From: Microbispora rosea subsp. aerata
Lineage (GTDB): Bacteria; Actinomycetota; Actinomycetes; Streptosporangiales; Streptosporangiaceae
NCBI RefSeq assembly: GCF_014647835.1
Contig: NZ_BMPY01000003.1
Coordinates: 227,806 to 291,805, forward strand
Length of the DNA: 64,000 bases
Reading direction: 5' to 3'
The notes under the pieces are model-generated. The model was not told where the DNA came from. It ran no database searches and saw only the letters and a list, made by a program, of their open reading frames with translations. Position numbers and translations under genes: made by a program. Numbering within the stretch: position 1 is the first letter of the stretch; every line of letters starts with the position of its first letter. Shown in pieces: positions 1-7,248 of this stretch.

Positions 1-1224
1 GACACGCGTGACGATGCGGGACGACATGAGCGCGGCCAGCAGGCACAGCGCGCCCGCGCCGTACCACGCCAGGTCGTAGTCGCCCAGGCGGTCGCGGGTG
101 ACCCCGGCGACGGTGGCGACGACGGCCGCGCCGATCTGGTGGGAGGCGAAGACCCAGCCGAACACCACCGAGCCGTCCGTGCCGAAGATCTTGCGGCACA
201 GCGCGACCGTCGGCGGCACGGTGGCGACCCAGTCCAGGCCGTAGAAGACGATGAAGACCAGCATGCTCGGCCCGGCCGTGGCGGCGAAAAGCCGCGGCAG
301 GACCAGCAGCGACAGCCCGCGCAGGCCGTAGTAGACGACCAGCAGGAGCCGCGAGTCCACCCGGTCGCTCAGCCAGCCGGACAAGACGGTGCCGGCGATG
401 TCGAAGACTCCGATCACCGCGAGCAGCGAGGCGGCGGTGGTCTCCGGCATGCCGTGGTCGTGGGCGGCGGGGATGAAGTGGGTGCCGACCAGGCCGTTGG
501 TGCTCGCGCCGCAGATGGCGAAGCCGAGGGCGAGATACCAGAAGCGCCGGGTGCGCGCGGCGTCGCGCAGCACCCGTACGGCCCGCGCGGCGGCGCCCCT
601 GCTCGGGACGCGCACGACCGGCTCGGTCGCGCCGAGCGCGGTCAGGCCGATCTCCTCGGGGGTGTCGCGGATCAGGAACCACACGAGCGGCACGACGGCG
701 AGCGCGGCTCCCGCCACCGTGAGCGAGGCCGGCCGCCAGCCGTGCGTGTCGGCCAGGTGCGCGAGCAGCGGCAGGAAGACCAGCTGCCCGGTCGCGCCGC
801 CCGCCGTCAGCACGCCGGTGACCAGGCCGCGGTGCCGTACGAACCAGCGGTCGGTCAGCGTGGCGGCGAAGACGAGCGCCATCGAGCCGGTGCCGAGCCC
901 GACCAGGATGCCCCAGAGCGCGACGAGCTGCCAGCTCGCGGTCATGAACACGGTCATGCCGCTGCCCGCCGCCACCAGCAGCAGGGCGCAGGAGACGACG
1001 CGGCGCATGCCGAAGCGGTCCATGAGCGCCGCGGCGAACGGCGCGCACAGCCCGTAGAGCATCAGGTTCACCGACACCGCGAGCGAGATCGTGCCCCTCG
1101 ACCATCCGAACTCGTCTTCCAGCGGTGTGATCATCACGCCCGGCGTGGCGCGGAACCCGGCCGCCCCGATGATCGCGACGAAGGCGACGGCGGCGACGAT
1201 CCAGGCACGGTGCAGCGACTTCAT
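1..1224 (-). CDS. MFS transporter, oxalate/monocarboxylate-like (C-terminus cut by window edge)
   Basis: 408 codons are visible and the frame is still open at base 1, so the C-terminal end is missing. The protein is a chain of hydrophobic segments about 20 residues long, with the MFS loop pattern after the second segment (YGLCAPFAAALMDRFGMRRV) and its counterpart in the second half (GTVLSGWLSDRVDSR). About twelve membrane spans fit the family. The closest general look is the OFA or monocarboxylate type MFS; the substrate cannot be told. Two in-frame ATGs exist, at 1233 and 1224. A GGGAGG motif abuts the first and lies nine bases before the second, so 1224 is the better start. The next gene, a GlxA-type regulator, is divergent with only about 70 bases between, so it may control this permease (inference). 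Confidence 0.85.
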   Translation of the reverse strand, partial: MKSLHRAWIVAAVAFVAIIGAAGFRATPGVMITPLEDEFGWSRGTISLAVSVNLMLYGLCAPFAAALMDRFGMRRVVSCALLLVAAGSGMTVFMTASWQLVALWGILVGLGTGSMALVFAATLTDRWFVRHRGLVTGVLTAGGATGQLVFLPLLAHLADTHGWRPASLTVAGAALAVVPLVWFLIRDTPEEIGLTALGATEPVVRVPSRGAAARAVRVLRDAARTRRFWYLALGFAICGASTNGLVGTHFIPAAHDHGMPETTAASLLAVIGVFDIAGTVLSGWLSDRVDSRLLLVVYYGLRGLSLLVLPRLFAATAGPSMLVFIVFYGLDWVATVPPTVALCRKIFGTDGSVVFGWVFASHQIGAAVVATVAGVTRDRLGDYDLAWYGAGALCLLAALMSSRIVTRV

Positions 1225-1296
1225 GACGGGCATCCTCCCGGTATTCCGGTCTTCGCGGACAGTGGCCGGGAGGTCAACATCTGAAAGAATCGGGCC

Positions 1297-2259
1297 ATGC
1301 ATCGTGTCGCCGTACTGGCCCTGGATGACTTCGCCACGCTCGACCTGGGCATCCCCGGGCAGGTGTTCCGGGTCGCCCGCAACCACGGCCCGCTGTATGA
1401 GATCGTCACCTGCACCCCCGGCGGCCGCCCGGTGCGGGGCCCGGCGGGATACAGCGTGGTCCCCGACCACGACCTGAGCGTGCTCGCCACGGCGGACACG
1501 GTGGTGGTGCCGGGCATCCTCAGCGGGAAGCCGCTGGAGGACGGCACGATCGGCGACGATGTGCGCGAGGCGCTGCGGGAGGCGGCGGGGCACGCCCGGC
1601 TCATCTCGATCTGCACCGGGGCCTTCGTGCTGGCCGCCGCGGGCCTGCTCGACGGACGCCCCGCGACGACCCACTGGCGCGACGCCCCGAACTTCCGCAG
1701 GCTGTTCCCCCGCGTACGGCTCGATCCCGACGTGCTGTTCATCGACGACGGCGACGTGCTGACCTCGGCGGGCGTGGCGGCGGGCATCGACCTGTGCCTG
1801 CACGTCGTCCGGCGCGACCACGGCAGCGAGGTGGCCAACCGCACCGCCCGCCGGTGCGTCACCCCGCCGTTCCGGGAGGGCGGGCAGGCCCAGTACATCG
1901 AACGGCCGCTGCCCGACCCCGCCGGGACGACCACGGCGCCCACCCGGGCGTGGATGCTCGAACACCTGGAGGAGCCGGTCAACCTGGCCGCCCTGGCCGC
2001 GCACGCCCGGATGAGCGTGCGGACCTTCACCCGCAGGTTCCGGGAGGAGACCGGCCTCAGCCCGGCCAGGTGGCTCGCCGGGCAGCGCGTCGCGCACGCC
2101 CGGCACCTGCTGGAGACCACCGACCTGCCGGTCGACGTGATCGCCAGGAAGGCCGGGTTCGGCAGCGCGGTCTCGCTCCGCCAGCACCTCCACGCCGCCG
2201 TCGGGGTGTCGCCCCTGGTCTACCGGCAGACGTTCCGCACCCCGGCCGCCCTCGGCTGA
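1297..2259 (+). CDS. GlxA family transcriptional regulator (DJ-1/PfpI domain plus AraC HTH)
   Basis: 320 residues, the normal size for this family. Residues 1-190 form a DJ-1/PfpI-like domain, with the nucleophile-elbow-like stretch SICTGAFVLAAAGLLDG at about 107-123 that keeps a cysteine. The C-terminal third (about 215-315) is an AraC-type double helix-turn-helix, recognisable from MSVRTFTRRFREETGLSPARWL and the second helix pair GFGSAVSLRQHLHAAVGVSPLVYR. Such proteins are DNA-binding activators or repressors whose DJ-1 part senses an unknown signal. The gene is divergent from the MFS permease, a common arrangement for regulator and target. The inducer is unknown. Confidence 0.9.
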   Translation: MHRVAVLALDDFATLDLGIPGQVFRVARNHGPLYEIVTCTPGGRPVRGPAGYSVVPDHDLSVLATADTVVVPGILSGKPLEDGTIGDDVREALREAAGHARLISICTGAFVLAAAGLLDGRPATTHWRDAPNFRRLFPRVRLDPDVLFIDDGDVLTSAGVAAGIDLCLHVVRRDHGSEVANRTARRCVTPPFREGGQAQYIERPLPDPAGTTTAPTRAWMLEHLEEPVNLAALAAHARMSVRTFTRRFREETGLSPARWLAGQRVAHARHLLETTDLPVDVIARKAGFGSAVSLRQHLHAAVGVSPLVYRQTFRTPAALG

Positions 2260-2263
2260 CCGG

Positions 2264-2291
2264 GTTCCCGGGGCTTCCCCGCTCCGGGAAC
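2264..2291 (+). terminator. Possible hairpin terminator after the GlxA regulator
   Basis: GTTCCCGG at 2264-2271 pairs with CCGGGAAC at 2284-2291 across a 12-base loop, four bases after the regulator's stop. There is no T-run, so it is only a candidate. Confidence 0.4.
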
Positions 2292-2412
2292 GCGGTGCGG
2301 AGCCGATCCTGCGGGACGAGCGCGACCCTTTGGCGCCGAACGGGGTGCGGCCTCACGGCGCGGGGACTTCCTTCCCCGGTGGCCACGGGCGACCGCGGGG
2401 GAAGCTCACGGC

Positions 2413-2619
2413 TCAGCGGCGGTCACCCGCGACGCTGTCGTTCCGGGCGTACGGGGCGCCCGGCCGGCGTCCCGGCGCGCGGGGCGCCGGGACGTCCGCG
2501 GGCTGCCGCCTGCGGGCCCGCCGCCTGCGCGCGAACAGCCAGCCGAGGCCGAGCACGACCAGCCCCAGCGGTGTGCGCGCCAGCCGGCGGGTGACGATGA
2601 GCAGCAGAATCCTTCTCAT
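2413..2619 (-). CDS. Small membrane protein with arginine-rich tail
   Basis: 68 residues. The N-terminus MRRILLLIVTRRLARTPLGL runs into one hydrophobic stretch ending WLFARRRRARRR, followed by a hydrophilic proline- and arginine-rich tail. This pattern (short helix, RLARTPLGL, one membrane segment, Arg cluster) resembles a family of small uncharacterised actinomycete proteins; I recall DUF6203 as a possible match but could not check it. There is no sign of enzymatic function. It lies immediately downstream of the SDR gene on the same strand, about 45 bases away, so it could be co-transcribed. The codons have strong G/C at third positions, which supports real coding despite the small size. Confidence 0.55.
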   Translation of the reverse strand: MRRILLLIVTRRLARTPLGLVVLGLGWLFARRRRARRRQPADVPAPRAPGRRPGAPYARNDSVAGDRR

Positions 2620-2664
2620 GGAACCCGCCCCTACCCGGGGCGGGTGTGATCATGTGCCCGGCGT

Positions 2665-3384
2665 TCAGGAGGCGAGCTGCGGGTACAGGTCGGTCAGGTC
2701 GGCGGACAGCTGGGACCGCACGTGGCGGCTCACGTCGTCGGCGATCACCTCGAAGCTCCCCTGCTCGACGCCCTCCAGGGCCAGGGCGGCGACCTTCGCC
2801 GGGGCGATCTTCGGCGCGGTGACGCCGGCCGCCATGCCGGTGTCCATGTATCCGACGTGCAGCGCCGTGACGAGCGTGCCCTGCTCCTTCAGTTCGAGGC
2901 GGAGAGCGTTGGTGAGCTGCAGCGCGGCCGCCTTGGCCGCGGAGTAGGCGGCCACCTGCGGGGAGATGGCCACCCACGCCAGCACCGACAGCACGTTGAG
3001 GATCGCGCCGCCCCCGTTGCGGCCCAGGATCGGGGCGAACTCACGAGCCGTGGCGAGCGTGCCGAAGTAATGGGTCTCCATCTCCAGGCGGATGTCGTCG
3101 AGCGTGCCGCCGAGGATCGACGAGCCCGTGGAGACTCCGGCGTTGTTGATCAGCAGGGTGACGTCCCGGGCGTGCTCGGCGGCGGCCCGGATCGACGCCG
3201 GGTCGGTGATGTCCAGGGCAAGCGGCACCACGCCCGGCAGGTCGACCGTCTCCGGCCTGCGCGCCGCCGCGTACACCTTGGCGGCGCCGCGGTCCAGCAG
3301 CTCGGCCGCGAACGACCGTCCCAGCCCGCGGTTCGCGCCCGTGACCAGCGCGACAGAACCCTCGATCTTCATTGTGGTCTCCAT
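2665..3384 (-). CDS. SDR family oxidoreductase
   Basis: 239 residues, a classical short-chain dehydrogenase/reductase. The Rossmann dinucleotide motif is TGANRGLG near residues 15-22, the structural NNAG is at about 80, and the active-site tyrosine and lysine are in YSAAKAAA at about 145. An arginine following the second strand (AARRPETVD) favours NADP(H) over NAD(H) (inference). It will be cytoplasmic; the substrate is unknown. A second in-frame ATG lies four codons inside (MKIEG) and could equally be used. It is divergent from an HxlR repressor, with a short intergenic palindrome, an arrangement usual for HxlR-controlled oxidoreductases. Confidence 0.9.
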   Translation of the reverse strand: METTMKIEGSVALVTGANRGLGRSFAAELLDRGAAKVYAAARRPETVDLPGVVPLALDITDPASIRAAAEHARDVTLLINNAGVSTGSSILGGTLDDIRLEMETHYFGTLATAREFAPILGRNGGGAILNVLSVLAWVAISPQVAAYSAAKAAALQLTNALRLELKEQGTLVTALHVGYMDTGMAAGVTAPKIAPAKVAALALEGVEQGSFEVIADDVSRHVRSQLSADLTDLYPQLAS

Positions 3385-3417
3385 TCCTCGACGGCTTCGC
3401 GACCACGCTAAGGGAGC

Positions 3418-3438
3418 TGACTTTAAAATTGCAAGTCA
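3418..3438. promoter_or_regulatory. Inverted repeat, likely HxlR operator
   Basis: TGACTT at 3418-3423 and AAGTCA at 3433-3438 form a perfect 6-9-6 inverted repeat in an AT-rich core, unusual in this GC-rich DNA. It lies between the divergent SDR and HxlR genes, 34 bases from the SDR start and 50 from the HxlR start, where a repressor would block the SDR promoter. Confidence 0.6.
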
Positions 3439-3487
3439 GGGTTCGACTAGCCTGAAGCCCACAGGCGACGAGCGAGCGAGGCGCACG

Positions 3488-3940
3488 ATGACGACCACCG
3501 AACTCCCCGACTCGATGACGTGCTCCATCGAGCGGGCGGTGACCCTCCTCGGAGAGCGGTGGACGCCGCTGATACTGCGGGAGCTGCACACGGGCGTCGT
3601 CCGCTTCGGCGACATCCAGCAGCGCCTGGGGATCGCCACGAACCTGCTGACCGCCCGGCTGGCGACGCTCGCCGCCGCGGGCGTCGTCGAGAAGCGGCCC
3701 TACCGCGAGGCCGGGGCCCGCACCCGGTACGAGTACCACCTGACCGACGCGGGCCGCGACGCGCTCGTGATCCTCGGAGCGCTGCAGCAGTGGGGGGACC
3801 GCCACGCGCCCCGGCTCGGGGGGCCGACGATCGAGCGCCGTGACCGGCGGACCGGGGCGCTGCTCGACGTGTCGTTCACCGACCCCGAGGGCCGCGCCGT
3901 CCCGCTGGACGCGGTCGCCTTCGTACGCACCGGCGGCTGA
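3488..3940 (+). CDS. HxlR family winged-helix transcriptional regulator
   Basis: 150 residues from the ATG at 3488 (MTTTELPDSM). The HxlR hallmark CSIERAVTLLGERWTPLILR begins at residue 12, with the cysteine usual for redox-sensing family members, followed by FGDIQQRLGIATNLLTARL as recognition helix and the wing RTRYEYHLTDAGR. The open frame extends further upstream but the homology begins here and the upstream part overlaps the divergent SDR gene. HxlR proteins bind as dimers to palindromes such as the one at 3418-3438 and commonly repress a divergent oxidoreductase in response to aldehydes or oxidants; that role here is inference. Confidence 0.88.
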   Translation: MTTTELPDSMTCSIERAVTLLGERWTPLILRELHTGVVRFGDIQQRLGIATNLLTARLATLAAAGVVEKRPYREAGARTRYEYHLTDAGRDALVILGALQQWGDRHAPRLGGPTIERRDRRTGALLDVSFTDPEGRAVPLDAVAFVRTGG

Positions 3941-3962
3941 CCGGGGCCGGGCGCAACGAAAA

Positions 3963-3988
3963 AACCGCTCTCCGAATGGAGAGCGGTT
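3963..3988 (-). terminator. Rho-independent terminator of tRNA-Ala
   Basis: An 11-base stem (AACCGCTCTCC with GGAGAGCGGTT) with a four-base loop. Read on the minus strand it is followed by a run of T (complement of the A-run at 3959-3964), right after the tRNA 3' end. Confidence 0.8.
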
Positions 3989-4006
3989 CCTCGTACGCTT
4001 GATCGG

Positions 4007-4079
4007 TGGAGCTATGGGGATTCGAACCCCAGACCCCTTCCATGCCATGGAAGTGCGCTACCAGCTGCGCTATAGCCCC
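4007..4079 (-). tRNA. tRNA-Ala(GGC)
   Basis: A 73-base cloverleaf on the minus strand. The acceptor arm is GGGGCTA with TAGCTCC, the D-arm GCGC..GCGC, the anticodon stem CTTCC with GGAAG around loop ATGGCAT (anticodon GGC), and the T-arm TGGGG TTCGAAT CCCCA. The discriminator base is A. The next three bases read CCG, so the terminal CCA is not encoded and must be added enzymatically. Two near-identical genes occur at 8609-8684 and 37511-37583. Confidence 0.95.
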
Positions 4080-4109
4080 TTGCACGCCGCATCGGCGATG
4101 CCACGCCAG

Positions 4110-4139
4110 TGTATAGGACTTCCGCGGTGCGGGTGTAAC
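4110..4139 (-). promoter_or_regulatory. Candidate promoter of tRNA-Ala (first copy)
   Basis: On the minus strand, GTTACA (4139-4134) and TATACA (4115-4110) are 18 bases apart. The same pair recurs at the second tRNA-Ala gene with a 17-base spacer, which supports it. Confidence 0.45.
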
Positions 4140-4232
4140 CGAAAGGGTTCCGGCAGGCGGGGACGGCCCCGCGCGCGGTGCGACGGGGCCGGCCGGGTGC
4201 GCCGCACGCCGAACGCGCCGGGCCCGGGGGCG

Positions 4233-5699
4233 TCAGGGGATCGCCAGCGAGAACCAGACGGTCTTGCCGCCGGCGACCCGGCTGGCCCCCCAGTGCTCGG
4301 CGAGCTGGCTGACCAGGTAGAGACCCCTGCCGTCCTCGTCGAGCAGGCCGGGCTCGCGCACCACCGGGAGCCGGTGGTCGTCGTCGCTGACCTCGCACAG
4401 CAGGTGGTCGGTGCGCAGCAGCCTGATGGTGACGGGCCGCGAGGTGTGCCGCACGGCGTTGGTGACGAGCTCGCCCGCGAGCAGCTCGGCCACCGGGCTC
4501 ATCGCGGTGAGGCCCCACGAGACGAGCGTCTGGCGGACCAGGTTGCGTACGCGCGACGGCGTCGTCGGCTGGGGCTCCACCAGCCACTGGGCGACGTGCT
4601 CGCTTGGGATGCCGCGGAACCGGATGGCCAGCACGGTGACGTCGTCGGTCCGGCCGGCCGACAGCACCTCGTCGCTCAGCTTCTCGATCGAGGTGCCGTC
4701 TTCGAGCCTGCGGCGCAGCGACTCCACGCTCAGCCCGATGTCCTGCCCGCGTTCCTCCACGAACCCGTCGGTGTAGAGGACGAGCATGCTGCCGTCCTCC
4801 GCCGCGATCTCCATGGTCTCGAACGGCGTGCGGCCCAGCCCGATCGGCGGGCACCGGGGCGGCGACAGCACCTCGGCCTTGCCGTCCGGCCTCAGCAGGA
4901 TCGGCGGCAGATGACCGGCGCTCGCGATCGTGCACCTGCGCAGCACCGGGTCGTACACGCAGTAGACGCAGGTGGTGAGCGTCTGCGCGGCCAGGCGCTG
5001 CGCCATCTCGTCGAGCGAGTGGAGCACCTGCTCGGCCGGCAGGTCGAGCGAGGCCAGGGTCTGCACGGCGGTGCGGAGCTGGCCCATCACCGCCGCCGCG
5101 GCCAGCCCGTGTCCCATCACGTCGCCGACGACCAGCGCGACTCTGCTGCCCGGCAGCGGAATGACGTCGTACCAGTCGCCGCCCACCCGTTCGGCGGCGG
5201 GCTGGTAGCGGTAGGCGATCTCCAGCCCCGGCAGTTTCGGCGGGTCGCCCGGCCGCATCCCCCGCTGGAGGGTCTCCAGCGTCTCGTCCTGCTGGCGGTC
5301 CCGCCGCCCGTGGAAGATCGTGAGCGCGGCGGGCACCGCGAACTGCCCCGCGGCGAGCACATGGGCCTCGCCGAAGGGCGGCCTCCCGGCGTCGCGCGCC
5401 AGCAGCGCGCAGCCGACCTGCTCGCCGTACGCCCGGAGAGGCACGGCGAGCAGATGCCCGTCGATCAGGGCCGCCTCACGCATCCCGTCGTCGGTCCAGC
5501 GGGGCGGCAGCCGCCCGTCGGGATCGACCCGGTGCCGTACGACGCCGTCCACGTAGACCGCGGCGGCGTCGGCCAGCTCCGGCACCACCGCTTCACAGAG
5601 GACCCTCGTCGCCTCCTCGGGACCCGGGCTTTCGCCGACGGCCCGGACGATCCCGCTGACGTGACTCAGCACGGCGAAGGGTTCCCCGTCTCCGGACAC
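4233..5699 (-). CDS. SpoIIE-type PP2C serine phosphatase fused to RsbW-like ATPase domain
   Basis: 488 residues. An N-terminal GAF-like sensor part (1-130) precedes a PP2C/SpoIIE phosphatase with the metal-binding motifs GGDWYD (near 172), GDVMGHG (near 191), SAGHLPP and LYTDGFVE. The C-terminal 110 residues are a GHKL ATPase of the anti-sigma kinase type, with the N-box ELVTNAVRHT and a G-box-like GRGLYLVSQL. Such bifunctional proteins act in actinomycete partner-switching circuits, dephosphorylating an anti-anti-sigma factor while the ATPase part can phosphorylate it or hold a sigma factor. No anti-anti-sigma or sigma-B-like gene lies next to it. The start is a GTG without a clear ribosome binding site, so the N-terminus is uncertain. 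The methyltransferase gene ends only 12 bases upstream, suggesting co-transcription. Confidence 0.9.
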   Translation of the reverse strand: MSGDGEPFAVLSHVSGIVRAVGESPGPEEATRVLCEAVVPELADAAAVYVDGVVRHRVDPDGRLPPRWTDDGMREAALIDGHLLAVPLRAYGEQVGCALLARDAGRPPFGEAHVLAAGQFAVPAALTIFHGRRDRQQDETLETLQRGMRPGDPPKLPGLEIAYRYQPAAERVGGDWYDVIPLPGSRVALVVGDVMGHGLAAAAVMGQLRTAVQTLASLDLPAEQVLHSLDEMAQRLAAQTLTTCVYCVYDPVLRRCTIASAGHLPPILLRPDGKAEVLSPPRCPPIGLGRTPFETMEIAAEDGSMLVLYTDGFVEERGQDIGLSVESLRRRLEDGTSIEKLSDEVLSAGRTDDVTVLAIRFRGIPSEHVAQWLVEPQPTTPSRVRNLVRQTLVSWGLTAMSPVAELLAGELVTNAVRHTSRPVTIRLLRTDHLLCEVSDDDHRLPVVREPGLLDEDGRGLYLVSQLAEHWGASRVAGGKTVWFSLAIP

Positions 5700-5711
5700 G
5701 GGTCTGGCCGT

Positions 5712-6377
5712 TCAGATTTTGTCACGCCGGCAGTTGACGAACAGCTGGATTTCCGGCGGCGCCTGCGTGGTCGCCGGAGCGTACGAAATGTGATTCTCCG
5801 ACAACACGGTGAAACCGGCGGCCTCGATGACCTCGCGCAACTCGTCGCGCAGATATCCGGTCACCCGGACCGGCGCGCCGAGAAACTGGAAAGGCACGTC
5901 GTCGAGGTCGATTTCCACCATGCTCAGCGAGAACAGGCCGCCGGGCGCGAGCACGGAGTGAATCTTGCGCAGCGCCTGCTCGATCTCCGCGCGCGGCAGC
6001 ATGAGCAGGCTGAAGAAGGCCGTCGCGGCGTCGAACACGCCGAGCGAGTCGTCGATGTCGAGCGCGTCGAGCTCGAGGAACGTCCCGGTCGGCACGTTCT
6101 TCCGCGCCAGGTCGAGCATGACCGGGGAGATGTCGATGCCGGTGACCTCACAGCCCGCCTCGGCGAACTGCTGGGCCGTGGGAGCCCCGGTGCCGCAGCC
6201 GACGTCGAGGACGCGCGCGCCCGGCCTGAGTTGCTTGATCAACCATTCACCGGCGGCCAGCTGGCCTTCCTTGTGGGGAAAGGCCTCGTCGTACCGGGCG
6301 CCGATGCGGTTGAACGCCTCAGCCTGCATGGCTCGGTACTCCTGACGCGGATTGTCCGGTCCCGATTCGATTGTCAT
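5712..6377 (-). CDS. Class I SAM-dependent methyltransferase
   Basis: 221 residues when started at MTIESGPDN. Motif I of the class I fold is VLDVGCGTGAPT near residues 60-71, motif II acidic residue is in VTGIDISPVML, and motif post-II fits FDAATAFFSLLMLP. The fold resembles small ubiquinone/cytosine-type methyltransferases of unknown acceptor. The frame extends 22 codons further upstream, but that part is unlike the family and starts in AT-rich non-coding DNA, so the internal ATG is preferred. It is likely in one transcript with the phosphatase downstream. Confidence 0.85.
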   Translation of the reverse strand: MTIESGPDNPRQEYRAMQAEAFNRIGARYDEAFPHKEGQLAAGEWLIKQLRPGARVLDVGCGTGAPTAQQFAEAGCEVTGIDISPVMLDLARKNVPTGTFLELDALDIDDSLGVFDAATAFFSLLMLPRAEIEQALRKIHSVLAPGGLFSLSMVEIDLDDVPFQFLGAPVRVTGYLRDELREVIEAAGFTVLSENHISYAPATTQAPPEIQLFVNCRRDKI

Positions 6378-6595
6378 ATTTTCCGCCGTATGGTGATCAG
6401 CCGTCTTTTGCCTTCTTCTAGATAGGGGGCTACAGCCGAACAAGTCAAGACATTACATGGCTATTTGGGCATTTAGTCCCACCAGCTTGTCAAAGATCGT
6501 TGTCAAGCTCACAGCGAACGGCACGCCGATCGGCCGCGACGGCGCACCGGTGGCTACCGTGCTCGCCGGCATCCGGGGCGCGGGCCGGCGAGGCC

Positions 6596-7159
6596 TCAGA
6601 CGTGCTCCATGACGATGACCGCGGTCGTGCCGGGCTCCAGGGCCTCGAAGATGTGGGGGGCGTCGCCGGGGTAGGCGATGTAGTCGCCCGGGCCCAGCTC
6701 GACCGGCTCGTCCGTGGGCCCGACCAGGGCCCGCCCGGTGCCGATCAGGACGTGTTCGACGGTGCCGGCCATGTGCGGGTCGGAGGTGCGCGGCCGGCCC
6801 GGCTGGGCCGAGATGCGGTACAGGTCTCGCCGCGCGTTCGGCGGGCACGAGGCCAGCAGGGTGGCCGAGTAGTTCGCCTGCTCGGAGTAGGTCGCCGGCC
6901 CCTCCCCCGCCCGGATCACCCGTACGGCCGGCCGGGGCGGGTCGACCAGACGGCTGAACGGCACGCCGAGCGCGACCCCGAGCGCCCACAGGGTCTCCAC
7001 GCTCGGGTTGCCGACGCCCGACTCCAGCTGCGACAGGGTGGACTTGGCGATGCCCGCGCGCTTGGCCAGCTCGGTCAGCGACAGGCCGGCGCGCTCGCGC
7101 TCCCTGCGGATCGACGCGGCGATCAGCGCGATCAGGTCGGAGGACGGCCTCTCACCCAT
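6596..7159 (-). CDS. XRE family regulator with cupin sensor domain
   Basis: 187 residues starting at MGERPSSDL. The N-terminal 70 residues hold a Cro/C1-type HTH (GLSLTELAKRAGIAKSTLSQLE), and the C-terminal half is a double-stranded beta-helix cupin (HMAGTVEHVLIGTGRALVG and GPGDYIAYPGDAPHIFEAL). This architecture is known for repressors that bind a small ligand in the cupin and often control an adjacent transporter. Here the divergent neighbours are azlC and azlD, so control of branched-chain amino acid or analogue export is the natural inference. The start is internal to a longer frame; the ATG at 7159 fits the usual N-terminus just before the HTH. Confidence 0.9.
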   Translation of the reverse strand: MGERPSSDLIALIAASIRRERERAGLSLTELAKRAGIAKSTLSQLESGVGNPSVETLWALGVALGVPFSRLVDPPRPAVRVIRAGEGPATYSEQANYSATLLASCPPNARRDLYRISAQPGRPRTSDPHMAGTVEHVLIGTGRALVGPTDEPVELGPGDYIAYPGDAPHIFEALEPGTTAVIVMEHV

Positions 7160-7248
7160 TGTTCGCTTTACGCTCCCATTTGTTCGGCTTGACGAACACG
7201 GCATCTGTTGTTCACTCTACTGGACATGTATTCGCTGTGGCGAACAAT
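7160..7248. promoter_or_regulatory. Operator region with repeated TGTTCG/CGAACA boxes
   Basis: Between the divergent XRE-cupin and azlC genes, TGTTCG (7181-7186) and CGAACA (7193-7198) form a perfect 6-6-6 inverted repeat. Further related boxes are TTGTTCG at 7159-7165, TTGTTCAC at 7208-7215 and GCGAACAA at 7239-7246, the last inside the azlC start region. Several spaced half-sites suggest cooperative binding of the XRE protein. Confidence 0.6.

Noticed and set aside
3840-6425. An 861-codon plus-strand frame across tRNA-Ala and the phosphatase gene
   Set aside because: It runs through a tRNA and antisense to clear phosphatase and methyltransferase genes; composition is typical of a shadow frame.
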